Source: an uncultured Bermanella sp.
Lineage (GTDB): Bacteria > Pseudomonadota > Gammaproteobacteria > Pseudomonadales > Oceanobacteraceae
NCBI GenBank assembly: GCA_913058575.1
Contig: CAJXRF010000022.1
Span: 1 to 64,000 of the forward strand
Length of the DNA stretch: 64,000 nt
Reading direction: 5' to 3'
Under the pieces are notes generated by a model. The model did no database searches. It was not told where the DNA came from and saw nothing but the letters and a program-made list of their open reading frames with translations. Numbering within the stretch: position 1 is the first letter of the stretch; each line of letters opens with the position of its first letter. Below, piece after piece: positions 45,289 through 53,557 of the stretch. A program made the position numbers and the translations under genes.

Positions 45289-46056
45289 TTAGTCTTCTAA
45301 ATACAAACTTACCCAAGCCCCAATAGATGTAGAAACATATTGGGCATCTTTGGCTTTAGTGAGTAAATGATCTGCGGAATCTAGGCTTACGAAGCTTTTA
45401 GGGTGCTTGGCAGTATTATAAATATGCTCAGCTTCTTTAATTAACACGGTTTGATCAAGAGGCGAATGGAAAATCAAAAGCGGTTTCTTCAACTTCTTAA
45501 TTCTTTCATCTTGATTTTGCTGAGCAAGATCATCTAAAAATTGTTTTTTAATGGTAAAGGGGCGACCAGATAAGCTCACCAAGGCTTCGCCCTGAGTCTC
45601 AATGGTATCGATATGATCAATAAACTGTTTGCATACATGTCTGGGATTTGAAGGTGCGGCAATGGTCACAACCCCAGCCACTTCTTTAATATCTCCTGCT
45701 GCTGCCAACACTGCGGCACCGCCGAAACTGTGGCCAATTAAAATGGAAGGTGCTTGATATTCTTCGCGTAAATAGTCACTGCAATCTTTTAAGTTTTGAA
45801 CATTGCTTGAAAAGTTAGTGTCGGCAAACTCCCCTTCACTGGCGCCAATGCCACCGAAATCAAACCGCATGACTGCAAATCCTTGCGCCACTAGGCCTCT
45901 AGATACTCGTGAAGCGGCCATATTGTCTTTACCACAGGTAAAACAATGGGCGTATAAAACGTAAGCTTTGGGCTCTAATTCTGGCGTTTCTAATACGGCT
46001 GCGATATTCAAACCGTGACTGCCTGGAATTACCAGTTTTAAGCGCTGCTTGGCCAT
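45289..46056 (-). CDS. Alpha/beta hydrolase
   Basis: A 255-residue serine hydrolase. The nucleophile elbow is LIGHSFGGAAVL, the acid is in FHSPLDQTV and the His in DSADHLLT; the oxyanion region is YAHCFTCGKDNMAASRVSRG. Its form resembles the N-terminal hydrolase half of hydrolase-OsmC fusion proteins; the OsmC half is missing here. The ATG at 46056 fits GAGGTGA eight bases upstream; GTG at 46068 overlaps that site and is less likely. The substrate is unknown. Confidence 0.88.
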   Translation of the reverse strand: MAKQRLKLVIPGSHGLNIAAVLETPELEPKAYVLYAHCFTCGKDNMAASRVSRGLVAQGFAVMRFDFGGIGASEGEFADTNFSSNVQNLKDCSDYLREEYQAPSILIGHSFGGAAVLAAAGDIKEVAGVVTIAAPSNPRHVCKQFIDHIDTIETQGEALVSLSGRPFTIKKQFLDDLAQQNQDERIKKLKKPLLIFHSPLDQTVLIKEAEHIYNTAKHPKSFVSLDSADHLLTKAKDAQYVSTSIGAWVSLYLED

Positions 46057-46448
46057 GCTAACTCTCACCTCAAATTAAGCGCCGCATAATAGTATTAGAC
46101 AAGAATGTCTGCCACTATTTTATAAGCTTATTTTGAAATAAAAAAAATCCATGTCTATTCCAAAAATAATTGCTCTAAGGATTAGCCATTACCCTCCATT
46201 TCGCACAACTTAAGTGCAGAAAATAGAAACATAGTGGCACTCATCATAAAGCTCATACATTTGATGAGAGCAGCCCTTAACAAAGCATTGTCTAAGTTTA
46301 GGTGCTGTCACCACCTACGGCCAATTCGCCCTAGAATAGGTCTTAAAAGGGCTAATAATGGCTTAATTAGACGACTGGATTAGGGCCGTCTACTCTATGA
46401 AGGTTCATGTGATGTTTTACATTTCCCCTCATTTTGGGAATAGCCAAT
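46057..46448. other. Divergent intergenic region with no recognised gene
   Basis: About 390 bases between two divergent genes. I see no convincing coding frame. A seven-base inverted repeat CTCATCA (46240-46246) and TGATGAG (46262-46268) with a 15-base loop is the only clear symmetry. Promoters in both directions must lie here but no strong -35/-10 pair is evident. Confidence 0.4.
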
Positions 46449-46823
46449 ATGCCTTCTCCTTTTTTTGTTCATATTAAACAAGCACTGGCTTTTTTCATGC
46501 TGCTCAGCGTTAGCCTCAATGGCTTAGCTGATGCTTTTATTGGCCAGGTATCAGGAGCAGACTGTGCCAAACACGGGCACCTTTGCCCACTTGAGAAATT
46601 CGAGCAGCACTTCAGCGACGAAAAACACTTTGTATTGCTTACCAGTAACCAACAATTCTTACACTTATCCGGCATTAGTCGCGACATATTACTCAGGTAC
46701 GCCTCCAAGCGTGTCATTGTTATTGGCGAACTGGATAAAGAAAAAATACAAGTGGAGGTCTCTGAGCTGCAGGTACGGCAAGGGGAAGGTTTGGGGCATT
46801 ATGAATCGGTTTGGCAACGGTAA
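46449..46823 (+). CDS. Small periplasmic protein, unknown function
   Basis: A 124-residue exported protein. The signal peptide reads MPSPFFVHIKQALAFFMLLS and cleaves near LADA. The mature domain contains two Cys in a GADCAKHGHLCPLE motif and ends near YESVWQR. I do not recognise the family; the fold looks like a small OB-type beta barrel (FIGQVSG, RVIVIGELD, IQVEVSELQ). The upstream ATG at 46434 adds five residues. It precedes and is probably co-transcribed with a DoxX membrane protein, hinting at an electron-transfer or redox role. Confidence 0.65.
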   Translation: MPSPFFVHIKQALAFFMLLSVSLNGLADAFIGQVSGADCAKHGHLCPLEKFEQHFSDEKHFVLLTSNQQFLHLSGISRDILLRYASKRVIVIGELDKEKIQVEVSELQVRQGEGLGHYESVWQR

Positions 46824-46867
46824 TTAGTTTTAAACAAGCAGCGCCTGACCAACCAGAAGAGGTTAAT

Positions 46868-47383
46868 ATGGGAAACATGATAGAAAAGCTTCTCGCACTG
46901 GATCTTCTGATTCGGGACAAACTCACCTACGCAGGTCAATATATCCCCCTACTGTTGGTAAGGTGTTTGTTGGCATGGGAATATTGGGAAGCTGGCTTAC
47001 AGAAATTCTCTGGCGAAAACTGGTTTCAGCACATTCAAGATAATTTTCCATTTCCTTTTAATATTATCGACACGCAAATAAGTTGGTTCATGGCTACCTG
47101 GTTTGAATTGCTAGGGGGGTTAGCTTTACTTGTGGGCCTTGGGGTTCGCTATGTTTCCATGTCTTTATTGGTGCTCACTGTAGTGGCTACATTAGCAGTG
47201 CATATTCCTCCTGAAGGATGGAGTTCCTTCTCAAACATGCTGGCCGGCTATGCCATTACCGATAAGGGATTTGGCAATTATAAACTGCCTCTTTTGTACA
47301 CTATTTTATTTATGCCTTTGTTGTTTTTAGGGCCAGGTAAAATAAGTTTGGACCATTTAATTTATAAGCATTTTAAAAAATAG
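46868..47383 (+). CDS. DoxX family membrane protein
   Basis: A 171-residue membrane protein with four helices. The motifs LLLVRCLLAWEYWEAGLQKF, FMATWFELLGGLALLVGLGV and LGPGKISLDHL are typical of DoxX/TQO-type proteins, which associate with thiol or quinone oxidoreductases. ATG 46868 has AGAGG six bases upstream, so it is preferred over ATG 46811, which overlaps the previous gene. It forms a pair with the small periplasmic protein 45 bases upstream. Confidence 0.88.
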   Translation: MGNMIEKLLALDLLIRDKLTYAGQYIPLLLVRCLLAWEYWEAGLQKFSGENWFQHIQDNFPFPFNIIDTQISWFMATWFELLGGLALLVGLGVRYVSMSLLVLTVVATLAVHIPPEGWSSFSNMLAGYAITDKGFGNYKLPLLYTILFMPLLFLGPGKISLDHLIYKHFKK

Positions 47384-47512
47384 TGCACTATTGCACCAAA
47401 AAGACACTGTATCTTAACCCATGTAATGGACGCTGCAGCACAAGCTTGTCAGTATGCAAAGCGTCATTGGTCTGCAAACTTATTTATAAAATATTATCAT
47501 CAGGAAAGTAAA

Positions 47513-48172
47513 ATGACCCAAGCCATTATTCAGCTCTATTCATTGGCAACCCCTAATGGGGTAAAAGCCTCCATCGCTTTAGAGGAAATGGGCCTTGACT
47601 ATGATGCTCACAAAATCAATATCATGGAAGGGGATCAATTCACACCTGAGTTTATTAAATTAAATCCCAATTCAAAAATACCCGCCATTCAAGACCCTAA
47701 CGGCCCCAATGGCAAGGCCATTGATATAATGGAATCAGGGGCTATTCTCATTTACCTTGCCCAAAAAACAGGAAAATTACTGCCAACCGATCCCCATCAG
47801 CATTCACAAGTTTTGCAGTGGTTATTTTTTCAGGTAGGCCACATTGGCCCTATGTTTGGACAGTTTGGGCATTTCTTCCGATATGCCACCGAACAATGTG
47901 ATCACCCTTATCCGGTGGAGCGTTACACCAATGAAACCAAAAGATTGTTAGAGGTACTTGATAAAAAGCTGCAGGGCCAAGATTTTATTGCCAACAATCA
48001 ATACAGTATCGCTGACATTGCTATTTTCCCCTGGGTGAACTGTTTAACTGAATTTTATGAGGCCGGTGATGCGTTAAATATGAACCGCTTTAAGAATGTT
48101 AATCGCTGGTTAACCACCTGCCTAGAGCGTCCTGCTGTTAAAAAAGGCATGAAAGTATGTGGCTTTGATTAG
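47513..48172 (+). CDS. Glutathione S-transferase family, YfcG/YghU-like disulfide reductase
   Basis: A 219-residue enzyme. The N-terminal thioredoxin-like domain starts IIQLYSLATPNGVKASIALE; the T-P-N-G motif and lack of a catalytic Cys match YfcG and YghU, which reduce disulfides using two glutathione molecules. The helical domain carries SIADIAIFPWV. ATG 47513 is set by AGGA seven bases upstream; the earlier ATG at 47426 adds 29 unrelated residues. A strong terminator follows. Confidence 0.88.
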   Translation: MTQAIIQLYSLATPNGVKASIALEEMGLDYDAHKINIMEGDQFTPEFIKLNPNSKIPAIQDPNGPNGKAIDIMESGAILIYLAQKTGKLLPTDPHQHSQVLQWLFFQVGHIGPMFGQFGHFFRYATEQCDHPYPVERYTNETKRLLEVLDKKLQGQDFIANNQYSIADIAIFPWVNCLTEFYEAGDALNMNRFKNVNRWLTTCLERPAVKKGMKVCGFD

Positions 48173-48211
48173 CGTTAAATTTAACGCCTGCAATGAATAA
48201 CTGATTCAATC

Positions 48212-48263
48212 AAAAGACCCAAGCCCATCAATTTATCTAGAAATGAATGGGCTTGGGTCTTTT
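48212..48263. terminator. Strong hairpin between convergent genes
   Basis: The arms at 48212-48228 and 48247-48263 are exact reverse complements over 17 bases (core AGACCCAAGCCCAT), with an 18-base loop. A-rich and T-rich ends give T residues on both strands. It probably terminates both the GST gene and the convergent DUF1302 gene. Confidence 0.85.
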
Positions 48264-48323
48264 ATATTTACACTTTCTAATTTTCGCTTTCTAAAAACTA
48301 AAGGCCCTTATGCTAAGCGCTAT

Positions 48324-49631
48324 TTATTCAAAGCCCCAGTTAACCCCAGCAATGACCCTATCCGCTTCATCAAATTGCCCAAACAAGCCATTATGATTCC
48401 CATAAAAATGATCACCCCCTATGTAAACATCTATATTAGCCTGCAGGTTATAATTCAGCGTCACTTGGTTTAAGCCATCTTTATCATTAAGAGAATAAAG
48501 GGACAAAACCTCAAAGCTTAAGGTTTCATTTAAAAACTTCGATTCCCACATGAAAGACAATTTACTGTCTTGCTGGTCGATAACCGCATCGGATGCGTTT
48601 TGTAAAATATGGCTTTGAAACAACTGAGCCGACACAAATTGATCGCTCCACCCTTGCCAGTCTAATCCCACCACATAAGACACCACATCCGATTCTACCA
48701 CTCCGGGGAAGGCCTCTTTGCTGCGCAGATATTGATCGGTTTCATAGGCCAGTTCAGTGCGCACAATCCATTGACCTAAAGACGTACTGGCACTGCCACC
48801 CACAAGATGACTGCGTTCATAGTTCTGGCTCACCTCAATCATATCCCCTGTAAACTTAGCTCTCACCACAGGCGTATCTCCATAGTGATACAGGTAATTA
48901 ACCGAAACATCCCAACCAGATACAAAACTCACCAACCGTAACCCTAGGTCACTGTCTTTTAATCCACCATCTGGGGCTTGGGCTTCTTCAATTTCTACCG
49001 CCACCCCAGAGGGAACTTGAGGCACCAAAGTAGAGCTGGTAAAAGCATATGGTGAAGAAGCACTGGCTAATTCATGGGCTGTGGTGTCGGTAATAAGCAA
49101 AGCTTGTAAAGTGCTGTCTTCCCCCACATTCATTTCAGCGTTCACCATCCATAATGGAATGCGCGAATCATCAAAATCATCCAAGGTAAACTCACGATAA
49201 CTTTGTGGGTTTATTTTATCCAACAGCTTCAGGCCATCCGCTTCACCCCATACCACTTGCTGCTTACCAACCCTCCAATAAACATCATCCGTGGACAGTT
49301 GCCAGTACAACTCTCTAAGCTCGACGAAACCTTCTTTACCGGTTTTAAAGGCCGAACTTTCAGTGGAGAAAGAGCCCGGCGATTGGGTATCAGCAGAATT
49401 AAGACTGGAATCGGAATCCCAACGCAGGCGTGCAATCGCCGTTAAGTCCCCCTGATAAAAATCGCGATTCAACTCTGCATCCAAAAGCCATTCTTGTTGC
49501 TGTTGTTCATTTTCTTGAGTGCCAAAAACATTTTGGTTTTTTAACATGCCGCTAACCTCCACGGCAGCTGCCGTGGACGCCAAACCGGTTAATACCAAAC
49601 CCCCTAGCACAGTATTAACGTGGGTTTTCAT
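48324..49631 (-). CDS. DUF1302 family outer-membrane protein
   Basis: A 435-residue exported protein. The signal peptide ends in STAAA, and the mature chain opens VEVSGMLKNQNVFG and contains ELYWQLSTDDVYWRVGKQQVVWGEADGLKLLD, the recognised core of DUF1302 proteins, which are predicted outer-membrane barrels. It closes with VIAGVNWGF and a final Glu after the Phe. The start overlaps the stop of the RND fusion gene (ATGA), so translation is coupled. DUF1302 genes commonly travel with RND/MMPL and LolA-like genes; a role in moving hydrophobic compounds across the envelope is inference. Confidence 0.85.
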   Translation of the reverse strand: MKTHVNTVLGGLVLTGLASTAAAVEVSGMLKNQNVFGTQENEQQQQEWLLDAELNRDFYQGDLTAIARLRWDSDSSLNSADTQSPGSFSTESSAFKTGKEGFVELRELYWQLSTDDVYWRVGKQQVVWGEADGLKLLDKINPQSYREFTLDDFDDSRIPLWMVNAEMNVGEDSTLQALLITDTTAHELASASSPYAFTSSTLVPQVPSGVAVEIEEAQAPDGGLKDSDLGLRLVSFVSGWDVSVNYLYHYGDTPVVRAKFTGDMIEVSQNYERSHLVGGSASTSLGQWIVRTELAYETDQYLRSKEAFPGVVESDVVSYVVGLDWQGWSDQFVSAQLFQSHILQNASDAVIDQQDSKLSFMWESKFLNETLSFEVLSLYSLNDKDGLNQVTLNYNLQANIDVYIGGDHFYGNHNGLFGQFDEADRVIAGVNWGFE

Positions 49632-52600
49632 CTAGGTACACCTCGAGTGATGGCTTGACGCGTAAATAACTTATCCTTCACTTGAGACTCATAATCCACT
49701 TCTGAAAAAGTAAATTCGGTACTGTGGCCGGTCTTATGGTTTGCCACCTTCATGGTGTGACGCGTCCAAATACCGTCTACTTTGCGCACATCCCCCATGT
49801 TCAGGGTTTTCAATTCATTTAATTTGGTGTCCCAATACTTGGCTTTCAGTACAACCCAATTACTGGGATCCACCCACCAGTGTGCCTTACCGTAGCCCAG
49901 CTCTTTAGCGATTTTTTTACCCTTAGGAACCCCTTCCACCAAATAAGTTAAGGTTCCGTCTATGGTGTCTTGGGCTAATGTGGTGAAGTTATAATCCCGT
50001 GTTTCTACCTTGCCTTCTTTTTTAATGTCTTCGTAGGTGTAGTCTGTCCCTAGAAAATAATCCCCTCTATCAGAGGCCGATATTCGACGCGCTTTTCTTA
50101 ACGCAGGCAAATACAACCACTGATCGTCTTCATTGTCTGGGTAGTCGTAGGTTAAAAATGCCGTGTCTTTAATATTTTTAGGCTTTAAATAAAACAACAC
50201 AGTACGTTTTTCTTCACCGTAATACTTACGGAATCCTAGGGTGTAACGCTCACGCACTTTCCCGCGGCGATCCACCATCTTCATGTGTAATTTACGAGTT
50301 TGTTGAACCCCTTCTTCCACTTGGTTTATATTTTTCGCAATATCCAAACCACTTAATAAGCTGCTTGCTTGGACTGGATTATTCATTAACCCGTAACTTA
50401 ACGCACCAAAAATCACCAATACCGAAGCGGCTTTAAAGGTTTTGATTTTATTCACATCAGAATCAGTTTTCATGTTATCTCCTACCACAAATTTAGGTTT
50501 TACAAGTTGAACTAGAGCCGGTAGCAAAGTAAGGGATACCAAGAAACTGGTCACCACAGACACCGCCACAATTAACCCAAAGCTATTTAATGGAATGACT
50601 TTACTTAACGTCAGTACACCAAACCCCAAAGCCAGTGCAAGCACGTTAAAAAATAACGCACGGCCTGTGCTGGGGTAAAAATCTTGCAGGGTTTGGGTCA
50701 TGTCTTGCGTTTTTGCATAAAGCACTTTCAATCTGTCTATGGTGTGAATGGCAAAATCAACACCCAGCCCAATAGCCACTGCGGCGAACATGGATGTGCC
50801 TACTCCCAATGAAATAGATAAAAAAGCCATAGAGGAATACACCAACAAGATACTGGTTAATACCGGCATCAAGGCATATACCCCTGCCACCATAGAGCGA
50901 AATAATAAAGACGATACCAACCACACTAAAAACAAGGCCAACACCACACCACTAAAGTGACTAACACCTATGTCTTTAATCCAGTGATAAGTAAGCAATA
51001 CCCGACCACTTAGATTAGCTGTCATCAAGTCATCATTTACGGTTTTATCTATATAACTTTGCATGGCTTCCACCACCAACTTGTTTTCAATGTAGGCTCC
51101 TGTATTTAACACCACTCGCACATTGGCAAGGCGATAGTCGTAATCCACTTCTTCTTCAAAGTCAGATGGATCACTAGAGGCGGCATACAACAAAAAATAT
51201 TGGGCAATAAGATCTTTATCTATGGGTAACTTATATTCTGTTTTATCGCCGCCATTTAAAGAACGGTTCATTTGTTTTAAATAATCAACGATAGAGGTGG
51301 CCCCCATGACATGGGGTAAGGTTTGCGCATACTCCTGTAACGCTTCCATCTTGCGCAATACTGAAGGCTCAAATATGCCTTCGTCTTCAGGGGTCTCGAT
51401 AACAACATCCAAATAACTGGTGCCATCAAAATGCTTATTCACCACTCGATCGGCTTTGTATAAAGGCTCACTGGGGTGGAAGTTAGTAATGCGATCTTCA
51501 TTCACAACAATATTCGTAGCGGATATGGCCCCTACGGTAAAAATAATCACCGCCAGCGCCACAATCACCTTGGCTCTTTTTTGAGTAAAGTTCCCCAGCA
51601 CCACCATTACTTTTGCAAAAGCATCGTGATTGGTGCTGCGAATTTGTTTGGCTAAGCCAGCTTGTACTTCGGTTTTTAAAAGCGCCATTAAGGCAGGCAG
51701 AAACACCAAGGAATAAACCCATGCGACGCTGACTCCAAACGCTGTAAAGTAACCAAACGCTTGAAAAGGAGGCATATAAGCGGCCAGTGACAGGCCAATA
51801 AACCCTGCCACTGTGGTGAAAGTAGTGAGCGTAATGGGGCGCCACATTTCCATTAAGGCATGAACAATGGATGCCTTTATTTCTTCATCAGGGAATCGAG
51901 CCCGACGTTCAAAGTACTCGCTGTAAATATGAATGCTATCGGCCACGGCAATACCAATTAATATCACCGGTAACGCATTAGTGATCACATAAAAAGGCAC
52001 ATCAAAAATGACCATGGCCGCCACCGTCATCACCACCGAAGCACCAATAATTAAATTACCCGCTAAGGCCACACCAAAACGCCGAAAAGCCACAATAATA
52101 ATTAACGTGATGATCAAACCGGCTAATGGATTTAAACGTTGCGCATCTGTGTCTATGTAGGTGCCAAAGAACCCTGAGATGGCCCCTTCCCCTGCCACGT
52201 GTACGCTTAAACCGGCAGGCAAGTCATAGGCATTTACAGCGCTGACTAAATCTTTATAAGTTTGCTCCGCCAGTGTTTCATCTAATAACTCGGCCACAAT
52301 GAGTGTGGCAGTTTCATCGTTTGCTAATAAACTGCCCTGATACAAAGGGAAATCTCGTAAGGCTTGTTTAATGGCATTCACTTCACTTAAATCAGTGAGA
52401 CGCTCCTCCATAAAAGAAGAGACCTCCATGCCCTCTTCGGTGCCGGTAATATTATTTTCTGTGGCCAAACTGGTAATGCCATCAGGATCAATATTATTAA
52501 TATCTGCCACTATTTCGCTTAAATCATAAATAGTGTTTAACGCATCAAGGGTAAAAATAGAGCCATCACTTACCACCGACACCACCATAGGATCACTGAG

Positions 52601-52828
52601 CCCAAAAAGGGTTTTAACTTTTTCTCGGTACACAAGCGCAGGATTATCATCCGCCAAAAATGCATCTGATCGGGTGTCTTTCTGAATGCCAGGCACCAAA
52701 GAGAGCATGGCAAAAAACAATATCAAACCGGCCAACACTATTTTTTTCGGGTGATTAACCACCGTTTGAAAGAAACGCCAAGCGGGGCTGTCCTGCGCTT
52801 GAGGTTTGGGTACATTTTCTTGTGTCAT
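49628..52828 (-). CDS. RND/MMPL family exporter fused to a LolA-like outer-membrane lipoprotein-sorting domain
   Basis: A 1066-residue fusion. Residues about 1-775 are an RND/MMPL transporter: 12 predicted helices, two periplasmic domains and paired SSD-like regions (VILIGIAVADSIHIYSEYFE, AAVAIGLGVDFAIHTIDRLK). Residues about 786-1066 start MKTDSDVNKIKTFKAASVLV, a signal-peptide-like segment ending PVQA, and continue as a LolA-like sorting domain (RGKVRERYTLGFRKYYGEEK, DQWLYLPALRKARRI, YWDTKLNELKTLNMGDV). In most genomes these are two adjacent genes. The extra helix would place the LolA-like domain in the periplasm. ATG 52828 has AAGGTGA five bases upstream. A consensus ribosome site precedes the internal ATG at 50473. 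It is followed by DUF1302 in the operon and preceded by marR. Confidence 0.9.
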   Translation of the reverse strand: MTQENVPKPQAQDSPAWRFFQTVVNHPKKIVLAGLILFFAMLSLVPGIQKDTRSDAFLADDNPALVYREKVKTLFGLSDPMVVSVVSDGSIFTLDALNTIYDLSEIVADINNIDPDGITSLATENNITGTEEGMEVSSFMEERLTDLSEVNAIKQALRDFPLYQGSLLANDETATLIVAELLDETLAEQTYKDLVSAVNAYDLPAGLSVHVAGEGAISGFFGTYIDTDAQRLNPLAGLIITLIIIVAFRRFGVALAGNLIIGASVVMTVAAMVIFDVPFYVITNALPVILIGIAVADSIHIYSEYFERRARFPDEEIKASIVHALMEMWRPITLTTFTTVAGFIGLSLAAYMPPFQAFGYFTAFGVSVAWVYSLVFLPALMALLKTEVQAGLAKQIRSTNHDAFAKVMVVLGNFTQKRAKVIVALAVIIFTVGAISATNIVVNEDRITNFHPSEPLYKADRVVNKHFDGTSYLDVVIETPEDEGIFEPSVLRKMEALQEYAQTLPHVMGATSIVDYLKQMNRSLNGGDKTEYKLPIDKDLIAQYFLLYAASSDPSDFEEEVDYDYRLANVRVVLNTGAYIENKLVVEAMQSYIDKTVNDDLMTANLSGRVLLTYHWIKDIGVSHFSGVVLALFLVWLVSSLLFRSMVAGVYALMPVLTSILLVYSSMAFLSISLGVGTSMFAAVAIGLGVDFAIHTIDRLKVLYAKTQDMTQTLQDFYPSTGRALFFNVLALALGFGVLTLSKVIPLNSFGLIVAVSVVTSFLVSLTLLPALVQLVKPKFVVGDNMKTDSDVNKIKTFKAASVLVIFGALSYGLMNNPVQASSLLSGLDIAKNINQVEEGVQQTRKLHMKMVDRRGKVRERYTLGFRKYYGEEKRTVLFYLKPKNIKDTAFLTYDYPDNEDDQWLYLPALRKARRISASDRGDYFLGTDYTYEDIKKEGKVETRDYNFTTLAQDTIDGTLTYLVEGVPKGKKIAKELGYGKAHWWVDPSNWVVLKAKYWDTKLNELKTLNMGDVRKVDGIWTRHTMKVANHKTGHSTEFTFSEVDYESQVKDKLFTRQAITRGVPR
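50471..50483 (-). promoter_or_regulatory. Internal ribosome binding site and in-frame ATG within the RND-LolA fusion
   Basis: Read on the minus strand, AGGAG (50483-50479), five bases (ATAAC), then ATG (50473-50471). The ATG is in frame with the fusion and opens the signal-peptide-like segment of the LolA-like half. It is a perfect Shine-Dalgarno and could give a separate LolA-like protein from the same message. Confidence 0.7.
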
Positions 52829-52861
52829 GTTTTTCACCTTCTCAGTCTAATGCAAACAAAA

Positions 52862-52877
52862 ATGCATACGCATGTAT
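52862..52877 (+). promoter_or_regulatory. MarR-type operator, copy 1 (RND gene proximal)
   Basis: ATGCATACGCATGTAT, 34 bases upstream of the RND start. It shares the consensus ATGYRYAYGCATGTAK with the copies at 52950 and 53418. The right half GCATGTAT is near-symmetric with the left half, as expected for a MarR dimer site. Confidence 0.7.
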
Positions 52878-52889
52878 CATTCAAATATA

Positions 52890-52910
52890 AATGAACATTA
52901 AATATTCATT
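52890..52910. promoter_or_regulatory. 21-bp imperfect palindrome upstream of the RND gene
   Basis: The sequence at 52890-52910 has exact outer arms AATGAA and TTCATT and near-symmetric interior (CATTAAATA). It lies between MarR-type copies 1 and 2 and might be a site for another regulator or overlap the promoter. Confidence 0.45.
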
Positions 52911-52949
52911 GGCGGGTTTTACTATTTAATCCATTTAATGAACATAAAC

Positions 52950-52965
52950 ATGTGCATGCATGTAT
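52950..52965 (+). promoter_or_regulatory. MarR-type operator, copy 2
   Basis: ATGTGCATGCATGTAT, lying between the marR stop codon and the RND gene. It shares the last nine bases, GCATGTAT preceded by TG or CG, with copy 1 and matches the common consensus at nearly every position. Confidence 0.7.
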
Positions 52966-52979
52966 TAACATAAATAAAA

Positions 52980-53408
52980 TTAATTTTTAAGAGCCACTAC
53001 TTGGCGGCTTAGTTCAATAAGGTTATCGGTTTGTGTGGCACCCAACTTTTGCTTAAAGACTTTTTGTGCTTTTTTCCATGGCACCAAGGCTTCGGCGTAT
53101 AAGGCCTCGCCCGACTCAGTGAGTTTCAGCAGCTTTTCACGCTTATTTGCCCCTTGCGCCACACTAATGAAGCCATCTCTAATAAGAGGTTTAAGGGCTC
53201 TTGAAACAGTTGTTTGGTCCATCACCAGCCCCTCTTGAATTTGAGAGGCTGTAATACCGTCTTTGAACATGGAGATAACGCGCAGCACAGAAAACTGCGT
53301 AATACGCAAACCCACAGGTGCTAAGTACTCGTTATATAGCTGACTCATCACGCGGTCGGCTCTACGAAGGCTATGCCCAAGGCAAATGTCAGATTTTTTA
53401 ATGTCCAT
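52980..53408 (-). CDS. MarR family transcriptional regulator
   Basis: A 142-residue regulator with a winged helix: RITQFSVLRVISMFKDGITA, QIQEGLVMDQTTVSRALKPL and the wing RDGFISVAQGANKREKLLKL. MarR proteins normally repress an adjacent transporter until a small, often hydrophobic, ligand binds. It lies 151 bases upstream of the RND-LolA fusion on the same strand, and copies of one 16-bp motif stand both in its own promoter and between it and the exporter, so self-repression and control of the operon are likely. Confidence 0.92.
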   Translation of the reverse strand: MDIKKSDICLGHSLRRADRVMSQLYNEYLAPVGLRITQFSVLRVISMFKDGITASQIQEGLVMDQTTVSRALKPLIRDGFISVAQGANKREKLLKLTESGEALYAEALVPWKKAQKVFKQKLGATQTDNLIELSRQVVALKN

Positions 53409-53417
53409 TCCTAGACA

Positions 53418-53433
53418 CTACATGCATATACAT
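53418..53433 (-). promoter_or_regulatory. MarR-type operator, copy 3 (marR promoter)
   Basis: On the minus strand ATGTATATGCATGTAG, ten bases upstream of the marR start codon. It matches copies 1 and 2 (consensus ATGYRYAYGCATGTAK) and is placed to block marR transcription or translation start. Confidence 0.7.
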
Positions 53434-53557
53434 ATAAGTGCAATAGTGATCGTCCGAAACTAGGGCCTATATATACGAGATATTCATAAAAGTGGGTGGG
53501 TGTTACCTTCAAAAATCCAAAAATATGGAAATAACGGCCTAATTAGCCATGCATAAA

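Noticed and set aside
51498-51845. A 115-codon frame in another phase within the RND gene
   Set aside because: Lies wholly inside the conserved RND frame and has no family resemblance.
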